From: Streptomyces venezuelae
Lineage (GTDB): Bacteria; Actinomycetota; Actinomycetes; Streptomycetales; Streptomycetaceae
Assembly: GCF_008642335.1 (NCBI RefSeq)
Contig: NZ_CP029191.1
Location: 2,666,001-2,730,000 of the forward strand
DNA: 64,000 nt
Direction: 5' to 3'
Shown: positions 8,813 through 17,265 of the stretch, piece by piece
How positions within the stretch are numbered: position 1 is the first letter of the stretch
Layout of the letters: each line of letters begins with the position of its first letter
Translations under genes and position numbers: made by a program
The notes under the pieces: generated by a model
What the model was told of the DNA's origin: nothing
Databases searched by the model: none
Seen by the model: only the letters and a program-made list of their open reading frames with translations

Positions 8813-9625
8813 TCAGGCGGGGCGCTGGCAGGTGGGGCACCAGAAGAGGTTGCGGGCCGCGAGGTCCGCGGTGCGGATGTCGCCGCCGCAGAGGTGACAG
8901 GGCTGGTTCGCCCGCCGGTAGACGTAGACCTCGCCGCCGTGGTCGTCGACGCGCGGCGGGCGTCCCATCGCCTCCGGGGTGTGCTCGGGCCTGACGGTGT
9001 CGATGCGGTTGAGGCGTACGCCCTCGTGCATCAGCTCGACGAGGTCGGCCCAGATCGCGGCCCACTGCGCCGGGGTGATGTCCTTGCCCGCCGTGTACGG
9101 GTCGATGCCGTGCCTAAAGAGGACCTCCGCGCGGTAGACGTTGCCGACGCCCGCGATGACCTTCTGGTCCATGAGGAGCGCGGCGATCGTGGTGCGGCTG
9201 CGGGAGATGCGCGCGTACGCCTTCTGTGGGTCGTCCCCGTCCCGCAGGGGGTCCGGGCCGAGCCTGTCGTGTATCGCCTGCTTCTCGTCGTCCGTGACGA
9301 GGGCGCAGGTGGTGGGGCCGCGGAGGTCGGAGTGGTACGCGTCGTTCAGGAGCCGGAGGCGGACGGTGTCCGTGGGGGGCGGCGCGGGGGTCTCTCCCAG
9401 CGTGTACTTGCCGAAGAGGCCGAGGTGGACGTGGATCCAGCCGGTGTCGGCGAAGCCGAGGAAGAGGTGTTTGCCGTGTGCCTCGGCGGTCTCCATCACC
9501 TGGCCGGTGACGAGGGCGGCGCTGTCACTGAACTTGCCCTGCGGGCTGGTCGCCCGGACGGCGCGCCCCTGGAACCGGTCCCGGTGATCCGCGGCAAGCC
9601 GGTGAATGGTGTGCCCCTCAGGCAC
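8813..9625 (-). CDS. Fpg/Nei-family DNA glycosylase/AP lyase
   Basis: The 270-residue protein begins MPEGHTIH. After Met removal, Pro2 is the Schiff-base nucleophile and Glu3 the catalytic acid, and the PEGHT spelling points to the endonuclease VIII (Nei) side of the family rather than Fpg (PELPE). The conserved Lys is in GKHLFLGF (~52). The helix-two-turn-helix region contains QKVIAGVGNVYRAEVLF. The C-terminal zinc finger is CHLCGG plus WCPTC. It removes oxidised bases and nicks the abasic site. It lies downstream of rpiB on the same strand, separated by a Streptomyces intergenic repeat. Confidence 0.92.
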   Translation of the reverse strand: MPEGHTIHRLAADHRDRFQGRAVRATSPQGKFSDSAALVTGQVMETAEAHGKHLFLGFADTGWIHVHLGLFGKYTLGETPAPPPTDTVRLRLLNDAYHSDLRGPTTCALVTDDEKQAIHDRLGPDPLRDGDDPQKAYARISRSRTTIAALLMDQKVIAGVGNVYRAEVLFRHGIDPYTAGKDITPAQWAAIWADLVELMHEGVRLNRIDTVRPEHTPEAMGRPPRVDDHGGEVYVYRRANQPCHLCGGDIRTADLAARNLFWCPTCQRPA

Positions 9626-9648
9626 GGGGTCCCTCCGGGAGTGCGTGC

Positions 9649-9709
9649 GGAGGGGCTGCGGAATCAGCCCCTCCGGCGTTTGAGGAGCGGGGTCCGGGGC
9701 GGAGCCCCG
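9649..9709. repeat. GC-rich double-hairpin intergenic repeat of the Streptomyces type
   Basis: Between rpiB and the Nei gene, GGAGGGGCTG (9649-9658) and CAGCCCCTCC (9665-9674) form a perfect 10-bp stem. A second imperfect GC stem follows (9689-9709, GGGGTCC...GGAGCCCC). From memory, very similar sequence recurs in many intergenic spaces of Streptomyces chromosomes. Here it could act as an attenuator or terminator between the two leftward genes. Confidence 0.6.
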
Positions 9710-9717
9710 TGACTTCG

Positions 9718-10203
9718 CTACGGCTGGGGGTGGTGGGCCGGGACGGGGGGCAGCTCACCCGTCCGCTCATAGGCCGAGAGCATCTCGATGCGGCGAGTGT
9801 GACGCTCCTCACCCGAGTACGGCGTCGCCAGGAAGATCTCGACGAACTTCGTCGCCTCCTCCTGTGTATGCATGCGCCCACCGATCGAGATGACGTTCGC
9901 GTCGTTGTGCTCGCGGCCGAGCGCCGCGGTCTGCTCGCTCCAGGCCAGGGCCGCCCGCACGCCCTTCACCTTGTTCGCGGCGATCTGCTCGCCGTTGCCG
10001 GAGCCGCCGATGACGATGCCGAGGGCGTCCGGGTCCGCGGCGGTCTTCTCCGCGGCGCGCAGACAGAACGGCGGGTAGTCGTCCTGGGCGTCATAGATGT
10101 GGGGCCCGCAGTCGACGGGCTCATGGCCGTGGCTCTTGAGCCATTCGACCAAGTGGTTCTTGAGTTCGTAGCCGGCATGATCCGAGCCGAGGTACACGCG
10201 CAT
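9718..10203 (-). CDS. rpiB: Ribose-5-phosphate isomerase B
   Basis: The 161-residue protein has the RpiB fold signatures: a phosphate-binding start MRVYLGSDHAGYELK, DCGPHIYDAQDDYP, and the active-site loop IGGSGNGEQIAANK. The E. coli-type catalytic Cys is absent; the loop reads GSGNGE as in M. tuberculosis RpiB, where a Glu is the catalytic base. Later HNDANVISIGGR is also conserved. It interconverts ribose 5-phosphate and ribulose 5-phosphate in the non-oxidative pentose phosphate pathway in the cytoplasm. The ATG at 10203 gives the standard length. Confidence 0.95.
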   Translation of the reverse strand: MRVYLGSDHAGYELKNHLVEWLKSHGHEPVDCGPHIYDAQDDYPPFCLRAAEKTAADPDALGIVIGGSGNGEQIAANKVKGVRAALAWSEQTAALGREHNDANVISIGGRMHTQEEATKFVEIFLATPYSGEERHTRRIEMLSAYERTGELPPVPAHHPQP

Positions 10204-10387
10204 GGGTCCGAGTGTGGCACGTCGCGGGGTGGGTAGCCGCGACCGGGCAGGATGTTGATCTCCCTGGTCGGGACCTTGGTCCAGGCCTAAAGGCCGGAAT
10301 ACAACGATCCGGATTCAGGACTTCCGTCCCGTTCACCCCTGGGTTTGAATGCGGGGGCTCGTGACCCGAGAACTTAAGGATTCGTCC

Positions 10388-11872
10388 ATGACCTCGCAAC
10401 CCTCCCTTGCGAAGGCAGACAGCACCCCCAATCCCCCTGGGGATCCGCGGTCTGGCGGCAGTGGTGACACCGGCGACACCGGTGACGGCCTGAAAGCGGG
10501 TCTCAAGAACCGTCACCTTTCGATGATCGCCATCGGCGGTGTGATCGGTGCCGGTCTTTTCGTCGGCTCCAGCTCCGGTATCGCCGCCGCGGGGCCCGCG
10601 ATCCTCATCTCGTACGCCCTCGTCGGCACGATGGTCGTCCTCGTGATGCGGATGCTCGGTGAGATGGCCGCCGCACGGCCCGCGTCCGGCTCCTTCTCCA
10701 CCTACGCGGACCAGGCGCTCGGCCGCTGGGCCGGCTTCTCCATCGGCTGGCTCTACTGGTTCTTCTGGGTCGTCGTGCTCGCCGTGGAGGCCACCGCGGG
10801 CGCCGTGATCCTCAACGGCTGGATACCCGCCGTACCGCAGTGGGGCTGGGCGCTCATCGTGATGGTCGTGCTCACCGCCACGAACCTCGTCTCCGTGGGC
10901 TCGTACGGCGAGTTCGAGTTCTGGTTCGCCGGAATCAAGGTCGTCGCCATCGGCGGCTTCGTCGTGATCGGTCTGCTCGCCGTCTTCGGCGTGCTGCCGG
11001 GCTCCGACAACCCGGGCGACGGATTCGCGCACCTCACCGACGCGGGCGGCTTCATGCCCAAGGGCGCGGGCGCCATCCTCACCGGTGTGCTGATGGTCGT
11101 CTTCTCCTTCATGGGCAGCGAGATCGTCACGCTGGCCGCCGGTGAGTCCGAGGACCCGCAGCGCGCCGTCACCAAGGCGACCAACAGCGTCATCTGGCGC
11201 ATCGGCGTCTTCTACCTGGGCTCGATCTTCGTCGTCATCACCCTCCTGCCGTGGAACGACAAGTCGATCACCGAGGACGGCAGTTACGTCGCCGCGCTGA
11301 ACTCGATCGGCATCCCGCACGCCGGTCAGGTCATGAACGTCATCGTCCTCACCGCCGTGCTCTCCTGCCTCAACTCCGGGCTGTACACCGCGTCCCGCAT
11401 GGCCTTCTCGCTGGGTCAGCGCGGTGACGCGCCCAAGGCCTTCGCGCGCACCAACGCGCGGGGCGTCCCGCAGGCCGCGATCCTCGGCTCGGTCGTCTTC
11501 GGTTTCGTCGCCGTCTGGTTCAACTACCAGTGGAAGGACACCGTCTTCGACTTCCTGCTCAACTCCTCGGGCGCGGTGGCCCTCTTCGTGTGGCTGATCA
11601 TCAGCTTCACGCAGCTGCGGATGCGCGGGATCATCCTGCGCGAGGAGCCGGAGAAGCTCGTCGTGAAGATGTGGCTCTTCCCGTACCTGACGTGGGTCAC
11701 GATCGCGATGATCTCGTTCGTCCTCGTCTACATGCTGACCGACGAGGCCGGCCGCAAGCAGGTGCTGCTCTCGCTCCTCGCCGCCGCCTTCGTGGTCGTC
11801 TTCTCGCTGGTGCGCGAGAAGGTCCGGCCCCGGGACGCGGACGGAATTCCGGTGGAGTCGCAGAGGAGTTGA
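10388..11872 (+). CDS. Amino-acid permease, APC superfamily (paralogue 1 of 3)
   Basis: Start ATG 10388 follows AAGGA at 10376-10380; an upstream in-frame ATG at 10349 has no such site. The 494-residue protein has a ~40-residue Gly/Asp-rich N-terminus and twelve helices. It carries the amino-acid/proton symporter signature GGVIGAGLFVGSSSGI (helix 1) and the motif GEFEFWFAGIKV before helix 6, typical of the GABA/proline/lysine permease group. The C-terminal LREEPEKLVVKMWLFPYLTW block is shared with the two paralogues at 14112 and 15665. Substrate specificity cannot be assigned. It is followed by the flavin oxidoreductase after 61 bases. Confidence 0.9.
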   Translation: MTSQPSLAKADSTPNPPGDPRSGGSGDTGDTGDGLKAGLKNRHLSMIAIGGVIGAGLFVGSSSGIAAAGPAILISYALVGTMVVLVMRMLGEMAAARPASGSFSTYADQALGRWAGFSIGWLYWFFWVVVLAVEATAGAVILNGWIPAVPQWGWALIVMVVLTATNLVSVGSYGEFEFWFAGIKVVAIGGFVVIGLLAVFGVLPGSDNPGDGFAHLTDAGGFMPKGAGAILTGVLMVVFSFMGSEIVTLAAGESEDPQRAVTKATNSVIWRIGVFYLGSIFVVITLLPWNDKSITEDGSYVAALNSIGIPHAGQVMNVIVLTAVLSCLNSGLYTASRMAFSLGQRGDAPKAFARTNARGVPQAAILGSVVFGFVAVWFNYQWKDTVFDFLLNSSGAVALFVWLIISFTQLRMRGIILREEPEKLVVKMWLFPYLTWVTIAMISFVLVYMLTDEAGRKQVLLSLLAAAFVVVFSLVREKVRPRDADGIPVESQRS

Positions 11873-11933
11873 CGTCGGGGCGGTCCACCGGTGCGCGATG
11901 CTCTCCGTGTCAGACGAGACAACGGAGGCACCC

Positions 11934-13262
11934 GTGGACCACACCGCCCAGCGACTCGTGTTCCGGCCGGACGACGCCGGATACGAAGCGGAAATCGCCG
12001 GAATGCAGACCGGGTTCGTGACACGGCCCGACCTCGTCTTCGGCGCGAAGAGCGCCGACGACGTGGTCGCCGCCGTCGCGTACGCGGCCGGGGCGGGCCT
12101 GCCCGTCGGCGTGCAGGCGACCGGACACGGCGTGCCGGGAGCCTCCGAGGGCGGCGTCCTCATCAGTACGCGGCGCATGGACGCCGTGCGGATCGACCCC
12201 GACGCGCGCACCGCGGCCATCGGCGCGGGCGCCCGTTGGGGTCAGGTCGTCGAGGCCGCGGTGCAGCACGGGCTCGCGCCGCTGAACGGCACCGCGCCGA
12301 GCGTCGGCGCCGTCGGCTACACGCTCGGCGGCGGACTCGGCATCCTGGGCCGCGAGTTCGGCTACGCGGCCGACCACGTCCGCTCGGTCGACGTCGTCAC
12401 CGGGGACGGCGTCCCGCGCCACGTGACGCGGGACAGCGACCCGGAGCTCTTCTGGGGCCTGCTGGGCGGCGGCGCGCAGCTCGGCGTGGTCACGGAGCTG
12501 GAGATCGGCCTGGTGCCGGTGGCGCGGCTGTACGGCGGCGCCCTCACGTTCGACGGCAGGGTGGTCGCCCCTGCCGCGGTGCTGCGCGGCTACGAGGAGT
12601 GGACGCGGGCCCTGCCCGACGAGGTGACGTCGTCGCTCGCGGCGCTCGTCTACCCGGATCTGCCGCAGCTCCCGCCCCACCTGCGGGGCAGCTACCTCGT
12701 CCTGATCCGCGTCGCGTTCACCGGCTCGGAGGCGGAGGGCGAGCGCCTGGTGGCGCCGCTGCGGGAGATCGGGCCCACGGTGTCGGACACGCTGCGGGAG
12801 ATGCCGTACGCCGAGAGCCCCTCGATCCACGGCGACCCGGACTTCCCGCACGCCTTCTACGGCGACAACGCCGTCCTGAGCACCCTCGACGTCGACGCGG
12901 CGGGCGCCGTCCTCGCGCTGACCGGGCCGGACGCGGCCGCGATGCACATCCTGCAGCTCAACCACCTGGGCGGAGCCCTGGCGCGCCCCGCGGAGAACGC
13001 CGTCCCCCACCGCGAGGCGGGCTGGCTGCTGCGGCTCCTGTCGCCGCTGGACGGCACGGACGTCGAGTCGCACCGGAAGGTCCACGCGGAGGCGTTCGGG
13101 CTCGTGGCGCCGCAGACGCTGGGGCGGTCGCTCAACTTCCTCTTCGGCGGCAGCGACAGGCCGGAGGGCCTGTACGACGCGGAGACGCGGAAGAGGCTCG
13201 CCGGGCTGAAGGCCACGTACGACCCGGCGAACCTCTTCAGGCGGAATTACAGCGTCAGCTGA
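11934..13262 (+). CDS. FAD-linked oxidoreductase, BBE-like (VAO superfamily)
   Basis: The GTG at 11934 is preceded by GGAGG at 11924-11928 and is preferred; an in-frame ATG at 11898 lacks a ribosome site. The 442-residue protein has an FAD-binding PCMH domain and a C-terminal berberine-bridge segment ending in YDPANLFRRNYSV. The His of ATGHGVP corresponds to the 8-alpha-histidyl FAD attachment site. The second (cysteinyl) attachment position seen in bicovalent family members reads TAPSVGAVGYTLGGG with no Cys, so the flavin is likely held by a single bond. Family members oxidise sugars, alkaloids or aromatic alcohols; the substrate is unknown. Confidence 0.85.
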   Translation: MDHTAQRLVFRPDDAGYEAEIAGMQTGFVTRPDLVFGAKSADDVVAAVAYAAGAGLPVGVQATGHGVPGASEGGVLISTRRMDAVRIDPDARTAAIGAGARWGQVVEAAVQHGLAPLNGTAPSVGAVGYTLGGGLGILGREFGYAADHVRSVDVVTGDGVPRHVTRDSDPELFWGLLGGGAQLGVVTELEIGLVPVARLYGGALTFDGRVVAPAAVLRGYEEWTRALPDEVTSSLAALVYPDLPQLPPHLRGSYLVLIRVAFTGSEAEGERLVAPLREIGPTVSDTLREMPYAESPSIHGDPDFPHAFYGDNAVLSTLDVDAAGAVLALTGPDAAAMHILQLNHLGGALARPAENAVPHREAGWLLRLLSPLDGTDVESHRKVHAEAFGLVAPQTLGRSLNFLFGGSDRPEGLYDAETRKRLAGLKATYDPANLFRRNYSVS

Positions 13263-13277
13263 CCGCTCTCAGCGGTC
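13261..13277. terminator. Short hairpin between convergent genes
   Basis: GACCGCT-CTC-AGCGGTC is a perfect 7-bp stem with a 3-base loop. It overlaps the end of the flavin oxidoreductase and the last codons of bioY. It has no T-tract, but GC hairpins without one are common at Streptomyces gene ends, and the position suits a bidirectional stop. Confidence 0.4.
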
Positions 13278-13847
13278 CAGGAACTTCCACGCCGTGGGCA
13301 GCACGCCCATCGCGAGCGCGGCCTTCAGGGCGTCGCCGATCAGGAACGGCGTGAGCCCGGCGGCGACCGCCTGGGTCATCGACATGCCGGTGGCGGCGGC
13401 CAGGTACGGGACGCCGACCGCGTAGATGATCGCGGAGCCGAGGACCATCGTGCCCGCCGTGCGCAGCACGGAGCGGTCGCCGCCGCGGCGGGCCAGGGCG
13501 CCGACCACGGTGGCGGCGAGCAGCATGCCGAGGACGTAGCCGAGGGAGGGGGCCGCGACGCCGGAGCCGGCCTGGGCGAACCACGGCATGCCCGCCATGC
13601 CCACGAGGGCGTACAGGGCGAGGGAGAGGAAGCCGCGGCGGGCGCCCAGCGACGTGCCGACGAGCAGCGCGGCGAAGGTCTGGCCGGTCACCGGCACCGG
13701 GGAGCCCGGCACGGGCACCGCGATCTGGGCGGCGATGCCGGTGAGCGCGGCGCCGCCGAGCACGAGCGCCGCGTCCTTCACGCGGGACGCGGGCAGCAGG
13801 TCGGCGAGGACCTGACCGGGGCGGGTGGTGGCAGCGGCGATGCTCAT
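13269..13847 (-). CDS. bioY: Biotin transporter substrate-specific component BioY
   Basis: From ATG 13847 the protein is 192 residues with six hydrophobic helices. It carries the BioY signature VPVPGSPVPVTGQTFAALLVG followed by LGARRGFLSLALYALVGM and the later GYVLGMLLAA and GDALKAALA blocks. BioY is the S-component of ECF-type biotin uptake; the energising EcfA/EcfT partners are not in this window. The frame continues 40 codons upstream, but that stretch lacks family similarity. It is divergent from the second permease, with 264 bases between the starts. Confidence 0.92.
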   Translation of the reverse strand: MSIAAATTRPGQVLADLLPASRVKDAALVLGGAALTGIAAQIAVPVPGSPVPVTGQTFAALLVGTSLGARRGFLSLALYALVGMAGMPWFAQAGSGVAAPSLGYVLGMLLAATVVGALARRGGDRSVLRTAGTMVLGSAIIYAVGVPYLAAATGMSMTQAVAAGLTPFLIGDALKAALAMGVLPTAWKFLDR

Positions 13848-14111
13848 CGGGGACTCCGCGGGGGGCGTGGGCAGGTGGGAACGCGTCGACGCTATCCCAG
13901 GGGCCGCGGCGGCCACACGGTCATCGGCCGACAACCCGGGGGCGGGCCCTTGGTGGGCTCCGTACAAAGGGGTTCGTGTACACCTCGGGCGGCGTGATGC
14001 TCGTCACGGAGGTCGGCGGGTGGGTGCCCCGTTTTGCGCGAGGGGCCGCACCCCGGGGAGACTGTGGAGTCCCGCCAAAGTCTTGTGAGCCCCGAGAGCA
14101 GCCTGAGCACC

Positions 14112-15518
14112 ATGCACGACGCACCACCGGACAGCCTGCCCGCGACGGGGTCAGGACCCGAGCCACTCGGCGGCGGCCTCAAGCAGCGGCACCTCACCAT
14201 GCTCGGCCTCGGCGGGGTCATCGGCGCCGGGCTCTTCGTGGGGTCGGGGGCCGGGATCTCGGTGGCGGGCCCCGGCATCGTCGTCTCGTATCTCATCGCG
14301 GGCGCGCTCGCGATGTGTGTGATGCGGATGCTCGGCGAGATGTCGGCGGCGATGCCCGCGTCGGGTTCGTTCTCCGTGCACGCGGAGCGCGCGCTGGGCC
14401 GCTGGGCGGGGTTCAGCGTCGGCTGGCTCTACTGGTTCCTGCTGGTCGTGGTGCTCGCCGTGGAGGCGACCGGCGCCGCGCAGATCGCCCATGGCTGGGC
14501 GCCCGCGGTGCCGCAGTGGGCCTGGGTGCTGATCTTCATGGTGGTGTTCACGGCGGCCAACCTGGCGTCGGTGAAGAACTTCGGCGAGTTCGAGTTCTGG
14601 TTCGCGACGCTCAAGGTCTTCGCGATCGTCGCGTTCCTCGTCCTCGGTCTGCTCGCGGTCTTCGGGGTGCTGCCGGAGACGGACCCGGTGGGCCTGACGA
14701 ATCTGACCGGGCAGGGCGGGTTCCTGCCGCACGGCTGGTCCGGGGTCGTCTCGGGCGTCCTCGCCGTCGTCTTCGCGTTCGGCGGCCTGGAGGTCGTGAC
14801 GATCGCGGCCGCCGAGTCCGACGACCCGGTGCGCTCGGTCGCCCGCGCGGTGCGCAGCGCGGTCTACCGGATCCTCTTCTTCTACGTCGGATCGATGCTG
14901 GTCATCGTGACGGTGCTGCCCTGGACGGCGCAGCAGGCGGGGGTGAGTCCGTATGTGACGGTCCTCGACTCGATCGGGGTGCCGTCCGCCGGGACGATCA
15001 TGAACATCGTGGTGTTCGTGGCGCTGCTCTCCGCGCTGAACGCCAACCTCTACGGGTCGTCCCGGATGGTCTTCTCGCTGGCCGAGCGGGGCGAGGCCCC
15101 GAAGGCGCTGCTCAAGGTGGCCGGGGGCGGGGTGCCGCGGCGCGCGGTCCTCGCGTCCGTCGCGTTCGGCTTCGTGTCCGTGGTGCTCAATCTGAAGTGG
15201 CCGGACTCCGTCTTCCTCTACATGCTCAACTCCGTCGGGGCGGTGCTGCTCTTCGTCTGGGCGCTGATCGCGGTGTCGCAGTTGCGGCTGCGGCGGCGCA
15301 TCGAGCGCGAGGCGCCGGAGCGGCTGGTGCTGCGGATGTGGGCGTTCCCGTATCTGACGTGGGCGGCGCTGGCGGCGATGGCCGCCGTGCTGGCGCTGAT
15401 GCTGACGGACGCCGACGCGCGGCCGCAGCTGCTGTGGTCGGCGGGGGCGACGGCGCTCGTCCTGGCGGTCGCGGGTCTGCGGGGGTGGCGCGACGCCCGC
15501 GTGAAGAGCCCTGTGTGA
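14112..15518 (+). CDS. Amino-acid permease, APC superfamily (paralogue 2 of 3)
   Basis: From ATG 14112 the product is 468 residues (MHDAPPDSLP). It has twelve helices, the helix-1 signature GGVIGAGLFVGSGAGI, and KNFGEFEFWFATLKV. It is closer to paralogue 3 (15665-17086) than to paralogue 1: both share the N-terminal GLKQRHL and EVVTIAAAES or ETVTIAAAES motifs. It should symport an amino acid with H+ or Na+. The frame extends 26 codons upstream to 14034, but this start gives the family length. A 146-base intergenic space with its own likely promoter separates it from paralogue 3. Confidence 0.88.
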   Translation: MHDAPPDSLPATGSGPEPLGGGLKQRHLTMLGLGGVIGAGLFVGSGAGISVAGPGIVVSYLIAGALAMCVMRMLGEMSAAMPASGSFSVHAERALGRWAGFSVGWLYWFLLVVVLAVEATGAAQIAHGWAPAVPQWAWVLIFMVVFTAANLASVKNFGEFEFWFATLKVFAIVAFLVLGLLAVFGVLPETDPVGLTNLTGQGGFLPHGWSGVVSGVLAVVFAFGGLEVVTIAAAESDDPVRSVARAVRSAVYRILFFYVGSMLVIVTVLPWTAQQAGVSPYVTVLDSIGVPSAGTIMNIVVFVALLSALNANLYGSSRMVFSLAERGEAPKALLKVAGGGVPRRAVLASVAFGFVSVVLNLKWPDSVFLYMLNSVGAVLLFVWALIAVSQLRLRRRIEREAPERLVLRMWAFPYLTWAALAAMAAVLALMLTDADARPQLLWSAGATALVLAVAGLRGWRDARVKSPV

Positions 15519-15664
15519 ACAACAGATGAACTTGTTGTACGTGATTCTTCACAACGTGTGAGCGTCGTGTCCGTATAGCGGTCAAGTGTTCCCTGTCAGC
15601 GGTACCGGACCTCAAACTGTGGGCCGCTCGCTCCCCCGTCTCGGCTACTGAACAGGGCACGCCC

Positions 15665-17086
15665 ATGTCTCGGACGTCCACCCACCAGGACGCAGCACCC
15701 GACGAAGCACCGAAGGCCGACTCCCCGCTGGTCCACGGCCTCAAGCAGCGGCACCTCTCCATGATCGCGCTCGGTGGCGTGATCGGCGCGGGACTCTTCG
15801 TGGGCTCCGGGGCGGGCATCGCCGCGGCCGGTCCCTCGATCGTCCTCGCCTACGCCGTCTCCGGCGCACTCGTCATGCTCGTCATGCGCATGCTCGGCGA
15901 GATGTCGGCCGCGAACCCCGCTTCGGGTTCCTTCTCGGTCCACGCCGAGCGCGCCATCGGCCCCTGGGCGGGCTTCACCGCGGGCTGGGGCTTCTGGTTC
16001 CTGCTCTGCGTCGCCGTCGGACTCGAGGGCATCGGCGCCGCCAAGATCATGGTCGGCTGGTTCCCCGACAGCCCGGAGTGGGCGTGGGTCGCCCTCTTCA
16101 TGCTGGTGTTCTGCGGCGCCAACCTGACGGCCGTGAAGAACTTCGGCGAGTTCGAGTTCTGGTTCGCCGCCCTCAAGGTAGGCGCCATCACGCTCTTCCT
16201 CGGCATCGGCGTCCTCGCGATCCTCGGCATCCTGCCCGGCTCGGACAACCCGGCCCCCGGCCTGGAGAACCTGACGGGCGAGGGCGGCTTCATGCCGAAC
16301 GGCACGGACGGCCTGATCATCGGCCTCCTCGCCTCCGTCTTCGCGTACGGCGGTCTGGAGACCGTCACGATCGCCGCCGCCGAGTCCGAGAACCCGGTCA
16401 AGAGCGTCGCGAAGGCCGTGCGCACCGCGATGTGGCGCATCGCCGTCTTCTACGTCGGCTCGATGCTCGTCGTCGTGACGCTGCTGCCGTGGGACAACAA
16501 GGAGGTCGCCGCCAAGGGCCCCTACGTCGCCACGCTCGACCACCTGGGCATCCCCGGCGCCGGCGAGATCATGAACGTCATCGTCCTGGTCGCCCTGCTC
16601 TCAGCGATGAACGCCAACATCTACGGCGCCTCGCGCATGTCGTACTCCCTGATCGAGCGCGGCCAGGGCCCGAAGGCGCTCGGCAAGGTCTCCGGCGGCG
16701 TGCCGCGCCTCGCGGTGCTCGCCTCCTCCGTCTTCGGCTTCGTCTGCGTGCTGCTCAGCTACTGGCGTCCGGACGACGTCTTCCCGTGGCTGCTCAACAT
16801 GATCGGCGCGATGATCCTGATGGTCTGGATCTTCATCGCCGTATCGCAGCTCATCCTGCGCCGCAGGACCGAGCGCGAGGCGCCCGAGAAGCTCGTCATC
16901 CGGATGTGGGCGTTCCCGTTCCTGACCTGGGTGGCGCTGGCGGGCATGGCGTACATCTTCTACCTGATGACCGACCAGCCCGACACACGCAAGCAGCTGC
17001 TCGCCACGGGCGGCCTGACGCTGGCGCTCGCCGTCATCGGGATCGTGCGGCAGAAGATGGCCGAGAAGCGGGCGGCGGCCGTCTAG
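15665..17086 (+). CDS. Amino-acid permease, APC superfamily (paralogue 3 of 3)
   Basis: The 473-residue protein begins MSRTSTHQDAAPDEAP and shows the same helix-1 signature (GGVIGAGLFVGSGAGI), KNFGEFEFWFAALKV, and a C-terminal REAPEKLVIRMWAFPFLTW block. Twelve helices are predicted. Its closest neighbour in the window is paralogue 2, suggesting local duplication. A strong rho-independent-type terminator follows 16 bases after the stop. The substrate is unassigned; the family includes proline, GABA, lysine and aromatic amino-acid permeases. Confidence 0.9.
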   Translation: MSRTSTHQDAAPDEAPKADSPLVHGLKQRHLSMIALGGVIGAGLFVGSGAGIAAAGPSIVLAYAVSGALVMLVMRMLGEMSAANPASGSFSVHAERAIGPWAGFTAGWGFWFLLCVAVGLEGIGAAKIMVGWFPDSPEWAWVALFMLVFCGANLTAVKNFGEFEFWFAALKVGAITLFLGIGVLAILGILPGSDNPAPGLENLTGEGGFMPNGTDGLIIGLLASVFAYGGLETVTIAAAESENPVKSVAKAVRTAMWRIAVFYVGSMLVVVTLLPWDNKEVAAKGPYVATLDHLGIPGAGEIMNVIVLVALLSAMNANIYGASRMSYSLIERGQGPKALGKVSGGVPRLAVLASSVFGFVCVLLSYWRPDDVFPWLLNMIGAMILMVWIFIAVSQLILRRRTEREAPEKLVIRMWAFPFLTWVALAGMAYIFYLMTDQPDTRKQLLATGGLTLALAVIGIVRQKMAEKRAAAV

Positions 17087-17102
17087 GCACGGCCCCGCAC
17101 AC

Positions 17103-17141
17103 GGAGCCCCGGACCACACGGTCCGGGGCTCCTTTTCTTTT
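17103..17141 (+). terminator. Rho-independent terminator after the permease genes
   Basis: GGAGCCCCGGACC, a 4-base loop, then the perfect 13-base complement, followed by TTTTCTTTT. It lies 16 bases past the permease stop and closes the permease transcription unit before sodF. Confidence 0.92.
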
Positions 17142-17204
17142 GCGCCCGCGGACCTAGGACGAAGGGCTGATCAACTTCTCCCGGTAGCTGCTGCTAGCCT
17201 GCAC

Positions 17205-17221
17205 TTGCGAAGAACTTGCAA
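17205..17221. promoter_or_regulatory. Nur-box-like site upstream of sodF
   Basis: TTGCGA-AGAAC-TTGCAA lies 45 bases before the sodF start. It matches, with one mismatch, the TTGCAA-N5-TTGCAA type element that I recall for Nur, the nickel-responsive Fur homologue that represses sodF in S. coelicolor when nickel is present. This predicts nickel repression of this superoxide dismutase. Confidence 0.65.
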
Positions 17222-17265
17222 TAACTTGAGAACCACAGCAGAGCAGCAGTCGGAGGGCTCGGATC

